NCBI RefSeq assembly: GCF_014127485.1
Contig: NZ_CP059903.1
Coordinates: 3,904,001 to 3,968,000 of the forward strand
Length of the DNA stretch: 64,000 nt
Direction: 5' to 3'
Source of the DNA: Nocardioides dongkuii
GTDB lineage: Bacteria; Actinomycetota; Actinomycetes; Propionibacteriales; Nocardioidaceae
Below, piece after piece: positions 9,168-18,548 of the stretch. The notes below the pieces were generated by a model. It searched no databases and had not been told where the DNA came from. It saw only the letters and a list, made by a program, of their open reading frames with translations. A program made the translations under genes and the position numbers. How positions within the stretch are numbered: the first letter of the stretch is position 1; every line of letters begins with the position of its first letter.

Positions 9168-10025
9168 TCAGTCGAAGACGATGACGCGGGAGCGGTCCAG
9201 GAGCAGGCGGGACTCGGTGTGCCAGCGGACGGCCCGGGCGAGGACGCGGGCCTCGACGTCGCGGCCGGCCTGCACCATCTCCTCGGGGGTGGGGCGATGG
9301 TCGATGCGGATGACGTCCTGCTCGATGATCGGGCCCTCGTCGAGGTCGGCGGTGACGTAGTGGGCGGTGGCGCCGATCAGCTTCACGCCGCGCTCGTGGG
9401 CCTGGTGGTAGGGCTTGGCGCCCTTGAAGCTCGGCAGGAACGAGTGGTGGATGTTGATGATCCGGCCGTCGAGCTTGGCGCAGGTCTCGTCGGAGAGCAC
9501 CTGCATGTAGCGGGCCAGGACCACCAGGTCGACCCGTTCGGACTCCACCAGCTCCAGCAGCCGCGCCTCGGCGTCGGCCTTGGTGTCCGGCGTGACCGGG
9601 ACGTGGTGGAAGGGGACGTCGTACGTCGAGGTCAGCCGCTCGAAGTCGCGGTGGTTGGAGACCACCCCCGCGATGTCGACGTTCAGCGCGCCGGTGCTGT
9701 GCCGGAACAGCAGGTCGTTGAGGCAGTGCCCGAAGCGCGAGACCATGATCAGCGTGCGGTACGGCGCGTCCGCGGCCACCAGCTGCCACGACATCGCGTG
9801 GGCCTGGGCGATCGCGACGAAGGAGCCGCGCAGCGACGCGACGTCGACGCCCTCGGCGCGGAACTCCACCCGCATGAAGAACCGGCCGTTGACCGGGTTG
9901 TCGAACTGCTGGGAGTCGGTGATGTCGCCGCGGTGGGCCACGACCCAGCCGGCGACGGCGTGCACCAGGCCGACGTGGTTGTCGCAGGCGAGCGTGAGCA
10001 CGTAGCGGTCCGGACCGGCTCTCAT
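9168..10025 (-). CDS. purU: Formyltetrahydrofolate deformylase PurU
   Basis: 285-residue PurU, the family's normal size. An N-terminal ACT domain occupies about residues 7-85. A formyltransferase-fold domain follows, with I-N-I-H-H-S-F-L-P-S-F-K-G and G-A-T-A-H-Y-V-T-A-D-L-D-E-G-P-I-I near the C-terminus, the latter containing the catalytic Asp. It hydrolyses 10-formyl-THF to formate and THF. In betaine catabolism the dimethylglycine and sarcosine oxidases load methyl carbons onto THF, so PurU would free the folate; purU is likewise linked to DMGO and sarcosine oxidase genes in Arthrobacter. It is divergent from the second iclR, sharing the operator region 10046-10081. Start is the ATG at 10025; the region before it is promoter. 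Confidence 0.95.
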   Translation of the reverse strand: MRAGPDRYVLTLACDNHVGLVHAVAGWVVAHRGDITDSQQFDNPVNGRFFMRVEFRAEGVDVASLRGSFVAIAQAHAMSWQLVAADAPYRTLIMVSRFGHCLNDLLFRHSTGALNVDIAGVVSNHRDFERLTSTYDVPFHHVPVTPDTKADAEARLLELVESERVDLVVLARYMQVLSDETCAKLDGRIINIHHSFLPSFKGAKPYHQAHERGVKLIGATAHYVTADLDEGPIIEQDVIRIDHRPTPEEMVQAGRDVEARVLARAVRWHTESRLLLDRSRVIVFD

Positions 10026-10045
10026 GCTGCCAGCCTGACCGAGGC

Positions 10046-10081
10046 GTTGCGCCCCTCGCAAGTCGTTGCGTAGTGTGCAAC
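10046..10081. promoter_or_regulatory. Tandem GTTGC-N7-GCAAC operators between purU and iclR
   Basis: Proximal copy 10065-10081 reads GTTGC-GTAGTGT-GCAAC and extends to 7-bp arms TCGTTGC/GCAACGA. An imperfect copy, GTTGC-GCCCCTC-GCAAG, lies at 10046-10062, exactly 19 bp upstream. The proximal copy contains TAGTGT (10071-10076), a plausible -10 for iclR. The distal copy overlaps a possible purU -35 (minus-strand TTGCGA, 10056-10061). Confidence 0.65.
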
Positions 10082-10084
10082 GAC

Positions 10085-10885
10085 ATGGGCACCGTGCAGT
10101 CCGTGGACCGGGCACTGAGGATCCTCGACATCCTGGCACGCGACGGCGAGGCCGGGGTCACCGAGATCGCCGGCCACCTGGGCGTGCACAAGTCCACCGT
10201 GTCCCGGCTCATCGACTCCCTCGAGGAGCGTGACCTCGTCGAGCAGCTCGACGGGCGCGGCAAGTACCGGCTCGGCATCGGCATCCTGCGCCTCGCCGGG
10301 GCCACGACGGCCCGGCTCGACGTGGTCCAGGAGGCCCGCTCGGTCGCCAAGGCGCTGGCGGCGAGCACGGCCGAGACCGTCAACATCGCGGTCCTCTCCG
10401 AGGGCGCCGCGCTGTACGTCGACCAGGTGGCCACCGCCGGCGCGCCCCAGTCGCACAACTGGGTGGGCCAGCGGATCCCGCTGCACGCGACCTCCAACGG
10501 CAAGGTGCTGCTCGCCGGCCTCAGCGACACCGAGGCGCGGGCGACCCTCGGCCGCACGCTGGCGTCGTACACCGCGAACACCGTCACCGACCCGGCCGCC
10601 CTGGTCGCCCAGCTCGCCGAGGTCCGCGAGCAGGGGTACGCGGTGGTCGTCGACGAGCTGGAGCACGGCCTCAGCGCCGTGGCGGCGCCGATCCGCAACG
10701 CCCACGGCGACGTGGTCGCGTCGTTCTCGGTCTCCGGGCCGACCTTCCGCTTCGGCGGCCCCGAGCTCGCGAAGGCCACCGAGGCCGTGGTCGAGCACGC
10801 ACGGGAGGTGTCGCACCGGCTGGGCTGGCAGGAGGCGCCGCCGGGGTCCAGAACGTTCCACCACCGTGATTCCCGTGAAACGTAA
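10085..10885 (+). CDS. IclR-family regulator of the betaine locus (second of two)
   Basis: 266-residue IclR regulator. The winged helix is at residues 5-65 (Q-S-V-D-R-A-L-R-I-L-D-I-L, then H-L-G-V-H-K-S-T-V-S-R-L-I-D). The effector-binding domain includes P-L-H-A-T-S-N-G-K-V-L-L-A and S-F-S-V-S-G-P-T-F-R-F. It is first in the string iclR-betB-betA-proV-proW-proX. Matching GTTGC-N7-GCAAC sites occur at its own promoter, before betB and before dimethylglycine oxidase, which makes it the leading candidate to bind them. An in-frame ATG 12 nt earlier is possible, but it lies inside the operator, so I prefer M-G-T-V-Q-S. Activator versus repressor action cannot be read from sequence. Confidence 0.93.
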   Translation: MGTVQSVDRALRILDILARDGEAGVTEIAGHLGVHKSTVSRLIDSLEERDLVEQLDGRGKYRLGIGILRLAGATTARLDVVQEARSVAKALAASTAETVNIAVLSEGAALYVDQVATAGAPQSHNWVGQRIPLHATSNGKVLLAGLSDTEARATLGRTLASYTANTVTDPAALVAQLAEVREQGYAVVVDELEHGLSAVAAPIRNAHGDVVASFSVSGPTFRFGGPELAKATEAVVEHAREVSHRLGWQEAPPGSRTFHHRDSRET

Positions 10886-10886
10886 G

Positions 10887-10922
10887 GTTGCTTATAATGC
10901 TACTTGTTGCGTCATCCGCAAC
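10887..10922 (+). promoter_or_regulatory. betB promoter with tandem GTTGC operators
   Basis: GTTGC-TTATAAT-GCTAC (10887-10903) and GTTGC-GTCATCC-GCAAC (10906-10922) begin exactly 19 bp apart. The spacer of the first contains a perfect TATAAT (10893-10898). The start site is then expected near 10905, inside the second copy, giving betB a leader of about 37 nt. This argues against any betB start upstream of 10905. Confidence 0.65.
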
Positions 10923-10941
10923 ACCGAGCAGAGGGCGGACT

Positions 10942-12426
10942 GTGGCCGATCTGTTTGTCGACGGGACCTGGCGCGAGGCGCTGGGCGGAGGCACGCGGGA
11001 GATCCGCTGCCCCGCTGACGCCCGCCCGGTGCGCGTGGTCAGCGAGGGCGCGGCCGCGGACGTCGACGTCGCGGTGACCGCGGCCCGCCGGGCCTTCGAT
11101 ACCGGCCCGTGGCCGCGGACCCCGGCGCCCGAGCGGAGCGCGCTGCTGCACCGGGTCGCCGACCTGCTCGAGCGCGACGTCGCCGAGGTGGCTCGCCGCG
11201 AGTCCCTCGACACCGGCAAGCGCCTGGTCGAGTCGGAGTACGACGTCGCCGACGTCGTCAGCGTCTTCCGCCACTTCGCGGGGCTCGCGGGCGCCGAGGC
11301 CGGCCGGGTCGTCGACACCGGCCGCAGCGACGTGATCAGCAAGGTGGTCCACGAGCCGGTCGGCGTCTGCGCGCTGATCACGCCGTGGAACTACCCCCTC
11401 CTGCAGACCGCCTGGAAGGTCGCCCCGTGCCTGGCGACCGGCAACACGTTCGTCCTCAAGCCGAGCGAGCTCACCCCCAGCACCGCGCTGTGGCTGATGG
11501 ACGCCCTGAGCGAGGCCGGGCTGCCCGCCGGTGTCGCCAACCTGGTCCTCGGTGACGGCGCCGGCGTCGGCGCACCGTTGACCGAGCACCCGGGGGTCGA
11601 CCTGGTCTCCTTCACCGGCGGCCTCTCCACCGGCAAGAGGGTGATGGCCGCCGCGTCCGGCACGGTCAAGCGGATCGCCCTGGAGCTCGGCGGCAAGAAC
11701 CCCAACATCGTCTTCGCCGACGCCGACCTCGAGGTCGCGCTCGACCTGGCCCTGGCCGCGGTCTTCCTGCACTCCGGCCAGGTCTGCTCGGCCGGCGCCC
11801 GGCTGCTGGTCGAGGAGAGCGTCCACGACGACTTCGTCGCGCAGCTCGTCGAGCGCGCGGGCCGGATCCGGCTCGGCGGGCCGTTCGACGACGCGGCCCA
11901 GTCCGGTCCGCTGATCAGCGCTGCCCACCGCGAGAAGGTCGAGGCGTACGTCGCCGCCGGGCTCGCCGAGGGCGCCCGGCTGCTGCTCGGCGGCGAACGG
12001 CCCGAGGGGCCGGCGTACGAGCAGGGCTTCTACTACCGGCCCACGATCCTGGGCGACTGCCACAGCGGCATGAGCGTGGTGCAGGAGGAGTCGTTCGGCC
12101 CGGTGCTGACGATCGAGACCTTCCGCGGGGACACGGCCGAGGAGGTCGAGGACGCCGCGGTCCGGCTCGCCAACGACAGCATCTACGGCCTCGCCGGAGC
12201 GGTGTGGACCCAGGACGCCGGGCGCGCGGAGCGGGTCGCCGCCCGGCTGCGGATGGGCACGGTGTGGATCAACGACTACCACCCGTACGTCGCCCAGGCC
12301 GAGTGGGGCGGCTACAAGCAGTCCGGCATCGGCCGCGAGCTCGGGTCGGGGGGACTGGCGGAGTACCGCGAGACCAAGCACGTCTGGCACAACGTCAAGC
12401 CGGTCGCCCAGAATTGGTTCGGCTGA
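10942..12426 (+). CDS. betB: Betaine aldehyde dehydrogenase
   Basis: 494-residue NAD(P)-dependent aldehyde dehydrogenase. The fold is complete: I-T-P-W-N-Y-P-L for cofactor binding, general base in L-E-L-G-G-K-N-P (Glu near 247), nucleophile C282 in G-Q-V-C-S-A-G, and the E-E-S-F-G-P-V motif. Position directly before a choline-dehydrogenase-type gene and a betaine transporter supports betaine aldehyde to glycine betaine. The GTG at 10942 has a GGGCGGA-type ribosome site. An upstream ATG at 10888 is rejected because the TATAAT promoter lies downstream of it. The stop overlaps the betA start by 1 nt (TGATG). Confidence 0.92.
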   Translation: MADLFVDGTWREALGGGTREIRCPADARPVRVVSEGAAADVDVAVTAARRAFDTGPWPRTPAPERSALLHRVADLLERDVAEVARRESLDTGKRLVESEYDVADVVSVFRHFAGLAGAEAGRVVDTGRSDVISKVVHEPVGVCALITPWNYPLLQTAWKVAPCLATGNTFVLKPSELTPSTALWLMDALSEAGLPAGVANLVLGDGAGVGAPLTEHPGVDLVSFTGGLSTGKRVMAAASGTVKRIALELGGKNPNIVFADADLEVALDLALAAVFLHSGQVCSAGARLLVEESVHDDFVAQLVERAGRIRLGGPFDDAAQSGPLISAAHREKVEAYVAAGLAEGARLLLGGERPEGPAYEQGFYYRPTILGDCHSGMSVVQEESFGPVLTIETFRGDTAEEVEDAAVRLANDSIYGLAGAVWTQDAGRAERVAARLRMGTVWINDYHPYVAQAEWGGYKQSGIGRELGSGGLAEYRETKHVWHNVKPVAQNWFG

Positions 12427-14150
12427 TGCAGCCGGCGTACGACGTCGTGATCGTGGGCGGTGGGTCCGCCGGCTCGGTGCTGGCCAACCGGCTCAGCGCC
12501 GATGGCACCACCCGCGTGCTCGTGCTCGAGGCCGGCCGCAGCGACGTCCGGCTGGACCCGTTCATCCACATGCCGGCCGCGCTGCCGTTCCCGATCGGGA
12601 ACCCGCTCTACGACTGGCGCTACCGCTCGGAGCCCGAGCCGCACCTCGACGGGCGGCGGATCTACCACGCGCGGGGCCGGGTGCTCGGCGGATCGAGCTC
12701 CATCAACGGGATGATCTTCCAGCGCGGCAACCCGCTCGACTTCGAGCGCTGGGCGGCCGACGCGGGGATGAAGGAGTGGGACTACGCCCACTGCCTGCCC
12801 TACTTCAAGCGCCTGGAGACCCGTCTTGTCGAGGACGGCCACGCCGGCGCCGACGCCTGGCGCGGCGGCTCCGGGCCGCTGGTGCTGGAGCGCGGGCCCG
12901 CGACCAACCCGCTGTTCGGGGCGTTCCTCGAGGCCGTGCAGCAGGCCGGCCACCCCCTGACCGACGACGTGAACGGCTACCGCCAGGAGGGCTTCGCGCC
13001 GTTCGACCGCAACGTCCACCGCGGTCGCCGGCTGAGCGCCGCGCGCGCCTACCTGCACCCCGTGCGCAAGCGGCCCAACCTCACCGTCGAGACCCTCGCG
13101 CAGGTCACCGGCCTGCGCACCCGGGGCTCGAGGGTCACCGGCGTCGACTACGTGCGCGGGGTGGGCCGGCGCGGCGTACGTCGTCGGGTCGACGCGGGTG
13201 AGGTGATCCTCTGCGGCGGCGCGATCAACTCCCCCCAGCTGCTGCTCCTCTCCGGCATCGGACCGGCCGCCGAGCTGGAGGCGCTCGGCATCCCCGTGCT
13301 CGCCGACCTGCCCGGCGTGGGCCGCAACCTGCAGGACCACCTCGAGGTCTACGTCCAGCACGCGAGCAAGCAGCCGGTCTCGATCGGTCCGTGGCTCCGG
13401 CACCGCCACAAGCCGCGGATCGGCGCGGAGTGGCTCTTCCTGCGCCGTGGCGTCGGGGCGTCCAACCACTTCGAGGCCGGTGGCTTCATCCGCTCCAACG
13501 AGCAGGTCGACTACCCCAACCTGATGTTCCACTTCCTGCCCATCGCCATCCGGTACGACGGGTCGCGGCCGGCCGCCGACCACGGCTACCAGGTGCACAT
13601 CGGACCGATGTACTCCGACGTGCGCGGCAGCCTGACCCTGAAGAGCCGGGACCCGTTCGAGCACCCGGCGCTGCGGTTCAACTACCTCTCCACCGAGACC
13701 GACCGCCGCGAGTGGGTCGAGATGGTCCGGGCGGCGCGGCACATCCTCGAGCAGCCGGCGTTCGCGGCGTTCAGCGCGGGCGAGCTGTCGCCGGGACCGG
13801 ACGTCCGGACCGACCAGGAGATCCTCGACTGGGTGGCCCGGGACGCGGAGACCGCGCTGCACCCCTCCTGCACGGCGCGGATGGGCATCGACGGCGACAG
13901 CGTGCTGGACCCGGGGTCGCTGCGGGTGCACGGCCTGGAGGGGCTGCGGGTCGTCGACGCCTCCGCGATGCCGTACGTCACCAACGGCAACATCTACGCA
14001 CCTGTGATGATGCTGGCAGAGAAGGCGGCCGACCTGATCGCCGGCAACGAGCCGCTGGCGCCCCTGCACGTGCCGTTCTACCGCCACCGTGACGGATCAC
14101 CGCTGCACCCGCCCGGGGACCCCCGCAACCGCACCGAGGAGCCCGCATGA
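12426..14150 (+). CDS. betA: Choline dehydrogenase/oxidase, GMC family
   Basis: 574-residue GMC oxidoreductase. The N-terminal FAD fold is [21 protein letters not shown] signatures include [14 protein letters not shown], and the C-terminal catalytic pair is His about 479 (H-P-S-C-T-A-R-M-G) and Asn about 520 (V-T-N-G-N-I-Y-A-P). It oxidises choline to betaine aldehyde, and the next-door BetB completes conversion to betaine. It starts inside the betB stop (TGATG) and overlaps the transporter ATPase gene by 4 nt, so import and oxidation are one transcriptional unit. Other alcohols are possible GMC substrates, but context favours choline. Confidence 0.92.
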   Translation: MQPAYDVVIVGGGSAGSVLANRLSADGTTRVLVLEAGRSDVRLDPFIHMPAALPFPIGNPLYDWRYRSEPEPHLDGRRIYHARGRVLGGSSSINGMIFQRGNPLDFERWAADAGMKEWDYAHCLPYFKRLETRLVEDGHAGADAWRGGSGPLVLERGPATNPLFGAFLEAVQQAGHPLTDDVNGYRQEGFAPFDRNVHRGRRLSAARAYLHPVRKRPNLTVETLAQVTGLRTRGSRVTGVDYVRGVGRRGVRRRVDAGEVILCGGAINSPQLLLLSGIGPAAELEALGIPVLADLPGVGRNLQDHLEVYVQHASKQPVSIGPWLRHRHKPRIGAEWLFLRRGVGASNHFEAGGFIRSNEQVDYPNLMFHFLPIAIRYDGSRPAADHGYQVHIGPMYSDVRGSLTLKSRDPFEHPALRFNYLSTETDRREWVEMVRAARHILEQPAFAAFSAGELSPGPDVRTDQEILDWVARDAETALHPSCTARMGIDGDSVLDPGSLRVHGLEGLRVVDASAMPYVTNGNIYAPVMMLAEKAADLIAGNEPLAPLHVPFYRHRDGSPLHPPGDPRNRTEEPA

Positions 14151-15181
14151 CCGAGCCCGCCCTGCGCGTCGACGGACTGTGGAAGATCTTCGGTCCGCGC
14201 GCGGAGAAGATCCTCGGCACCCCGGACGCCGACCTCGGCCGGACCGAGCTGAAGGCGAGGACGGGGTGCGTCGCCGCCGTCAAGGACGTGTCCTTCGAGG
14301 TCGCTCCCGGCGAGGTGTTCGTGGTCATGGGCCTCTCCGGCTCCGGCAAGTCCACGCTGGTGCGCTGCCTGACCCGGTTGATCGAGCCGACGGCCGGCGC
14401 GATCACCCTCGACGGGCGGGACGTCGTCGCGGCCTCCGAGGCCGAGCTGCGCGACCTGCGCCGCCACAAGGTCTCGATGGTCTTCCAGCACTTCGGCCTG
14501 CTGCCGCACCGGCAGGTCCTCGACAACGTCGCGTACGGCCTCGAGGTCCGCGGCGTCAAGAAGACCGCGCGGCACGCGAGGGCCCAGGAGCTGGTCGACC
14601 TGGTCGGCCTCACCGGCAACGAGCGCTCCTACCCCGACCAGCTCTCCGGCGGGATGCAGCAGCGGGTCGGCCTGGCCCGGGCGCTGGCCAACGACCCCTC
14701 GATCCTGCTCTTCGACGAGCCCTTCTCGGCGCTCGACCCGCTGATCCGCCGCGACATGCAGGACGAGGTCGTGCGCCTGCAGGCCGAGCTGCAGAAGACC
14801 GCCGTGTTCATCACCCACGACCTCAACGAGGCGCTGCGGCTCGGCGACCGGATCCTCATCATGCGCGACGGCGAGGTCGTCCAGGTCGGGACGCCGGCCG
14901 AGATCGTCGCCCGGCCGGCTGACGACTACGTCCGCGACTTCGTCAGCGACGTGCCGCGCTCGCACGTGCTCACGCTCGAGTACGTCATGCGCCCGCCCGA
15001 GCCGACCGACTCGCTCGAGGGCCCGGTGATGGCCCCCGACGTCGTCGTACGACAGGCGGCGCGCGCCGCGCTGGCCTCGGAGCATCCCGTCCAGGTGGTG
15101 CGCGACGGCGAGCTGGTCGGCATCGTCGACGACGACGCGATCCTGCGGGTCGTCGTCGCGGAGGAGGCCGTCACCGCATGA
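14147..15181 (+). CDS. proV: Glycine betaine/choline ABC transporter ATPase (ProV/OpuAA type)
   Basis: 344-residue ABC ATPase with Walker [10 protein letters not shown] at about residue 63-71, Q-loop in [12 protein letters not shown], signature [15 protein letters not shown], and Walker [12 protein letters not shown]. After the ATPase core (about residue 265) is a short segment [16 protein letters not shown] resembling part of a CBS domain. In OpuA, CBS domains sense ionic strength. The ATG overlaps the betA stop (ATGA), and its end overlaps the permease start by 4 nt. It powers betaine/choline uptake with the following two gene products. Confidence 0.93.
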   Translation: MTEPALRVDGLWKIFGPRAEKILGTPDADLGRTELKARTGCVAAVKDVSFEVAPGEVFVVMGLSGSGKSTLVRCLTRLIEPTAGAITLDGRDVVAASEAELRDLRRHKVSMVFQHFGLLPHRQVLDNVAYGLEVRGVKKTARHARAQELVDLVGLTGNERSYPDQLSGGMQQRVGLARALANDPSILLFDEPFSALDPLIRRDMQDEVVRLQAELQKTAVFITHDLNEALRLGDRILIMRDGEVVQVGTPAEIVARPADDYVRDFVSDVPRSHVLTLEYVMRPPEPTDSLEGPVMAPDVVVRQAARAALASEHPVQVVRDGELVGIVDDDAILRVVVAEEAVTA

Positions 15182-17160
15182 CCTCCACGCTCGAGCGACC
15201 CGCTCCCCCGCGCACCGCGCCGCCCGCTCCGACCGAGCGGCGCTCCGTGCCGCGCTGGGTCTGGGCGCTCGGGGTGCTCGGCGTCTGGCTGGTCGTCTGG
15301 GCGTTCACCCAGGGTCAGGACACGCTCTCGCTGCCGGGTCGCGAGCACACCGACCTCCACGACTCGCTCACCGACTTCCGCGACACCGTGCTCGCCAGCC
15401 GCGACACCAACCCGCTGATCCAGCTGACCTACCAGCTGGGCGACTGGTTCACCTCGGTGGTCGACCGGGCCCAGCGGCTGGTCTCGATCCCCGACTACCC
15501 GCGCCCGGTCCCGCAGCTCGGCTGGCTCGGCGTGACCGCCCTGGCGGCCTGGGTCGGGCTGGCGCTCGGCGGCTGGCGGATCGCGGTCCTGGTGGCCGCG
15601 TCGTTCCTGTCCTTCGGCGCCTTCGGCTACTGGTCCGACGCGCTCGACCTGCTCATCGTCACGTTCGTCGCCGTCGCGGCCTCGGTGCTGATCGGGCTCC
15701 CGCTCGCGGTGCTCTACGGCACCGGCGGGCGGTCGGTCCGGGCGGTCATCACCGGCGTCCTGGACGCGATGCAGACGATGCCCACCTTCGTCTACCTGCT
15801 GCCGGTCGTGCTGTTCTTCGGCATCGGCGCCGCCGGGGCGGTGGTGTGCACGCTGGTCTACGCCCTGCCGCCCATCATCCGGATCGCGGGCCACGGGATC
15901 CGGTCGGTCTCCGGGACCACGATCGAGGCGACCGACTCCGTCGGCCAGACCCGGTGGCAGCGGCTCACCAAGGTCCAGCTCCCGATGGCCCGCGCGACCA
16001 TCGTCGTCGGCCTCAACCAGACGATCATGGCGGCGCTCTCGATGGCGACCATCGCGTCGTACGTCGACGGGCCCGGGCTCGGGCAGCCGGTGCTCTCGGC
16101 ACTCACCCGCCTCGACGTCGGTGGCGCGTTCGTGCCCGGGATGCTGATCGTGGTGATGGCCGTGATGCTCGACCGCACCACCACCGCGGCCAGCGAGCGC
16201 CCCGAGAAGCTCGCCCGGGCGGGCGCCGACCCGCGCCTGCGGCGCATCGTGCTCGCCGTCGCGGCGGTCGGTGCCGCCGTCGCCGTGTGGGCCTCGCGCT
16301 ACTTCCCCTCGGCCGCGGAGTTCCCCGAGCTGACGTGGGGCCGCACCGTCGCCGACGGCGTCGACCGCTTCTTCACCTGGTTCCTCGACACCTTCGGCGG
16401 TGCGACGCAGGCCTTCAAGGACGCGATCAGCACCGTCCTGCTGAACCCGCTGCAGGCGCTCCTCGGCGAGTCGCCGTGGTGGCTCGCCGGCGCCGCGATC
16501 CTCGCCCTGGCTGCCGTCTTCGGTGGCCGGCGCGCCCTGCTCCCGACCGTGCTCTGCCTGGCCGGCATCCGGTTCCTCGACCTGTGGCACGACACCATGC
16601 TCACCTTGACGATGACCCTGGTCGGCACCCTGCTGGTCGTCGTCCTGGCCGTGGTGCTGGGGGTCTGGATGGCCCGCAGCCACCGGGTCGACGTGGCCCT
16701 GCGACCGCTGCTCGACGCCGGCCAGACCATCCCCCCGTTCGTCTACCTGATCCCGGTGCTGGCGCTCTTCGGGACCTCCCGCTTCACCGCGATCGTGGCG
16801 GGCGTCGTGTACGCCGCCCCGGTCGCCGTCAAGCTCGTCGCCGACGGGGTCAAGGCCGTCTCGCCGACCACCCTCGAGGCGTCGCGGTCGACGGGCGCGA
16901 CGACCTGGCAGGAGATCACCAAGGTGCAGCTGCCGATGGCGCGCGGCTCCCTCGTGCTTGCCGCCAACCAGGGCCTGCTCTACGTGCTGGCCATGGTCGT
17001 CATCGGCGGCCTCGTCGGCGCCCAGGCCCTCGGCTACGACGTCGTCCTCGGCTTCTCCCGCTCCGAGGAGTGGGGGAAGGGCGCGGCCGCCGGGCTCAGC
17101 ATCGTGCTGCTCGGGATCATGATCGACCGGATCGCCCGGGCCTCGGCCCGCGACGTCTAG
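15178..17160 (+). CDS. proW: Fused double permease of betaine/choline ABC transporter (ProW-ProW)
   Basis: 660-residue membrane protein containing two full permease domains in one chain. Each has a set of hydrophobic helices and an EAA cytoplasmic loop: first around residue 245-265 ([20 protein letters not shown]), second around 562-582 ([20 protein letters not shown]). The near-identical T-K-V-Q-L-P-M-A-R in both halves points to internal duplication. Conventional ProW/OpuAB is about 280-350 residues and works as a homodimer, so this protein would supply both halves of the channel. It starts in the ATGA overlap with the ATPase gene and ends 25 bp before the binding-protein gene. Confidence 0.92.
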   Translation: MTSTLERPAPPRTAPPAPTERRSVPRWVWALGVLGVWLVVWAFTQGQDTLSLPGREHTDLHDSLTDFRDTVLASRDTNPLIQLTYQLGDWFTSVVDRAQRLVSIPDYPRPVPQLGWLGVTALAAWVGLALGGWRIAVLVAASFLSFGAFGYWSDALDLLIVTFVAVAASVLIGLPLAVLYGTGGRSVRAVITGVLDAMQTMPTFVYLLPVVLFFGIGAAGAVVCTLVYALPPIIRIAGHGIRSVSGTTIEATDSVGQTRWQRLTKVQLPMARATIVVGLNQTIMAALSMATIASYVDGPGLGQPVLSALTRLDVGGAFVPGMLIVVMAVMLDRTTTAASERPEKLARAGADPRLRRIVLAVAAVGAAVAVWASRYFPSAAEFPELTWGRTVADGVDRFFTWFLDTFGGATQAFKDAISTVLLNPLQALLGESPWWLAGAAILALAAVFGGRRALLPTVLCLAGIRFLDLWHDTMLTLTMTLVGTLLVVVLAVVLGVWMARSHRVDVALRPLLDAGQTIPPFVYLIPVLALFGTSRFTAIVAGVVYAAPVAVKLVADGVKAVSPTTLEASRSTGATTWQEITKVQLPMARGSLVLAANQGLLYVLAMVVIGGLVGAQALGYDVVLGFSRSEEWGKGAAAGLSIVLLGIMIDRIARASARDV

Positions 17161-17185
17161 TCATACCCAGTCACTCGGGAGAGAC

Positions 17186-18205
17186 GTGACCACGCGACAC
17201 CAACCCAGCAAGGAGAAGAAATTGCGGAAGTCAGGAAAGCGGGTGGCCGGCCTCGCCTCGGTTGCCGCGTGCGTGACCCTCACCCTCGCCGGCTGCGGCG
17301 GCAGCTCGATCGACGACGAGACGAAGGCCAACGAGTCACAGCCCGACGGCGGTGACTGCGGGGACCTCAACCTCGCGGTCAACCCGTGGGTCGGCTTCGA
17401 GGCCGACGCCTACGTCGTCGGGCACGTCGCGGAGGCCGAGCTGGGCTGCAAGGTCAACTACCGCGAGCTGAAGGAGGACGTCTCCTGGCAGGGCTTCGGG
17501 ACCGGGCAGGTCGACGTGGTCATCGAGGACTGGGGCCACCCGGACCTCGAGAAGAAGTTCTTCGAGGGGACCGGCGACGGCAGCGCGACCGACTTCGGCC
17601 CGACCGGCAACGTCGGCGTCATCGGCTGGTACGTCCCGGCGTGGCTCGCCGAGGAGCACCCCGACATCCTGGAGTGGGAGAACCTCAACAAGTACGCCGA
17701 GGAGTTCGCCACCTCCGAGTCCGGCGACCAGGGCCAGTTCCTCGGCGCCGACCCGTCGTTCGTGCAGTTCGACGAGGCGATCGCCAGCAACCTCGACCTC
17801 GACTTCAAGGTCGTCTTCTCCGGCAGCGAGGCCGCCAGCATCACGGCGTTCCAGCAGGCCGAGAAGAACAAGGAGTTCCTGATCGGCTACTTCTACGAGC
17901 CGCAGTGGCTCTTCGCCGAGGTGGACCTCGCCAAGGTCGCGCTGCCGCCGTACGAGGAGGGCTGCCAGGACGACCCGGCGAAGGTCGCCTGCGACTACCC
18001 CGAGACCGAGCTGAAGAAGATCGTCTCCACCTCGTGGGTGGAGGAGGACAGCCCGGCGGTCGGCCTGGTCCAGAACTTCCAGTGGACCAACGACGACCAG
18101 AACCTGGTCGCGAAGTACATCTCCCAGGACGGCATGTCCGCCGAGGACGCCGCCGCCAAGTGGGTCGAGGACAACCCCGACAAGGTCGAGGCCTGGCTGG
18201 CCTGA
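17186..18205 (+). CDS. proX: Glycine betaine/choline-binding lipoprotein (ProX/OpuAC family)
   Basis: 339-residue substrate-binding lipoprotein. A signal peptide ends in the lipobox L-A-G-C, with the acylated Cys near residue 37. The mature part has the OpuAC-type two-lobe sequence with Trp-rich segments expected for a quaternary-ammonium cage (N-P-W-V-G-F, E-D-W-G-H-P, I-G-W-Y-V-P-A-W). Start choice is open. GTG at 17186 has GGGAG only 4 nt upstream, while an in-frame TTG at 17222 has AAGGAG at 17210-17215 with ideal 6-nt spacing and gives a more compact signal peptide. It completes the importer encoded by the two preceding genes. Palindromic repeats follow its stop. Confidence 0.92.
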   Translation: MTTRHQPSKEKKLRKSGKRVAGLASVAACVTLTLAGCGGSSIDDETKANESQPDGGDCGDLNLAVNPWVGFEADAYVVGHVAEAELGCKVNYRELKEDVSWQGFGTGQVDVVIEDWGHPDLEKKFFEGTGDGSATDFGPTGNVGVIGWYVPAWLAEEHPDILEWENLNKYAEEFATSESGDQGQFLGADPSFVQFDEAIASNLDLDFKVVFSGSEAASITAFQQAEKNKEFLIGYFYEPQWLFAEVDLAKVALPPYEEGCQDDPAKVACDYPETELKKIVSTSWVEEDSPAVGLVQNFQWTNDDQNLVAKYISQDGMSAEDAAAKWVEDNPDKVEAWLA

Positions 18206-18220
18206 GCTCACGCCCTCGCT

Positions 18221-18330
18221 GGTTGAGCAGCGAAGGACGAAGTCCTGAGCGTTGTCGAAACCCCCGCAGCCCACCCGCGATGTCGGGCTACGGGGGTTTC
18301 GACACGGTTGCTAGCGCAACCTGCTCAACC
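18221..18330. repeat. Palindromic repeat unit, copy 1
   Basis: 110-bp element bounded by GGTTGAGCAG and its exact complement CTGCTCAACC. An inner inverted pair, GTCGAAACCCCCG/CGGGGGTTTCGAC, gives a long hairpin. It lies 15 bp after the proX stop and could also terminate transcription. The second copy is about 95% identical by eye. Confidence 0.85.
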
Positions 18331-18342
18331 ACCGGTGCCGGT

Positions 18343-18452
18343 GGTTGAGCAGCGAAGGACGAAGTCCTGAGCGTTGTCGAAACCCCCGTAGCCCACGTGC
18401 GACGTCGGGCTGCGGGGGTTTCGACACGGTTGCTAGCGCAACCTGCTCAACC
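18343..18452. repeat. Palindromic repeat unit, copy 2
   Basis: Second 110-bp copy in the same orientation, 12 bp after the first and with the same outer and inner inverted repeats. The few differences lie in the central loop around 18389-18413. Head-to-tail duplication indicates recent amplification of a mobile palindrome. Confidence 0.85.
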
Positions 18453-18464
18453 GCCAGTACCGGT

Positions 18465-18485
18465 GCTAGCGCAACCTGCTCGACC
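18465..18485. repeat. Right-end fragment of the palindromic repeat
   Basis: GCTAGCGCAACCTGCTC followed by GACC repeats the right end of the two full units with one change (CTCGACC for CTCAACC). Probably a decayed or partially duplicated copy. Confidence 0.6.
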
Positions 18486-18497
18486 ACCGGTAGGCTT

Positions 18498-18533
18498 GTT
18501 GCACATCGTGATCTTGGTTGCGCACAGCGCAAC
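18498..18533 (+). promoter_or_regulatory. GTTGC operator upstream of dimethylglycine oxidase
   Basis: GTTGC-GCACAGC-GCAAC at 18517-18533 is a perfect copy of the motif found before iclR and betB. A second GTTGC begins at 18498, again exactly 19 bp upstream, but its right half is degenerate. TAGGCT (18491-18496) is a possible -10. The site ends 16 bp before the GTG start of the oxidase gene. Confidence 0.6.
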
Positions 18534-18548
18534 TGATCGGAGGGCGTC

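Larger units (their letters stand above)
18206..18548. other. 343-bp intergenic region with repeats and an operator
   Basis: No gene seen. From left to right it holds two 110-bp palindromic repeat units, a short right-end fragment of the same repeat, the tandem GTTGC operator region and a GGAGGG ribosome site for the dimethylglycine oxidase gene. Confidence 0.8.

Noticed and set aside
10888..10942. ATG at 10888 as betB start
   Set aside because: The TATAAT promoter lies downstream of that ATG. The GTG at 10942 has a ribosome site and matches the family N-terminus.
18310..18323. GTTGCTAGCGCAAC in the palindromic repeats as a further IclR operator
   Set aside because: The half-sites match, but the spacer is 4 bp instead of 7 and it recurs as part of a dispersed repeat, so I do not count it as an operator.
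18206..18548. Riboswitch or small RNA before the dimethylglycine oxidase gene
   Set aside because: The strong structure comes entirely from the palindromic repeats. No glycine-riboswitch or folate-riboswitch core was recognised.
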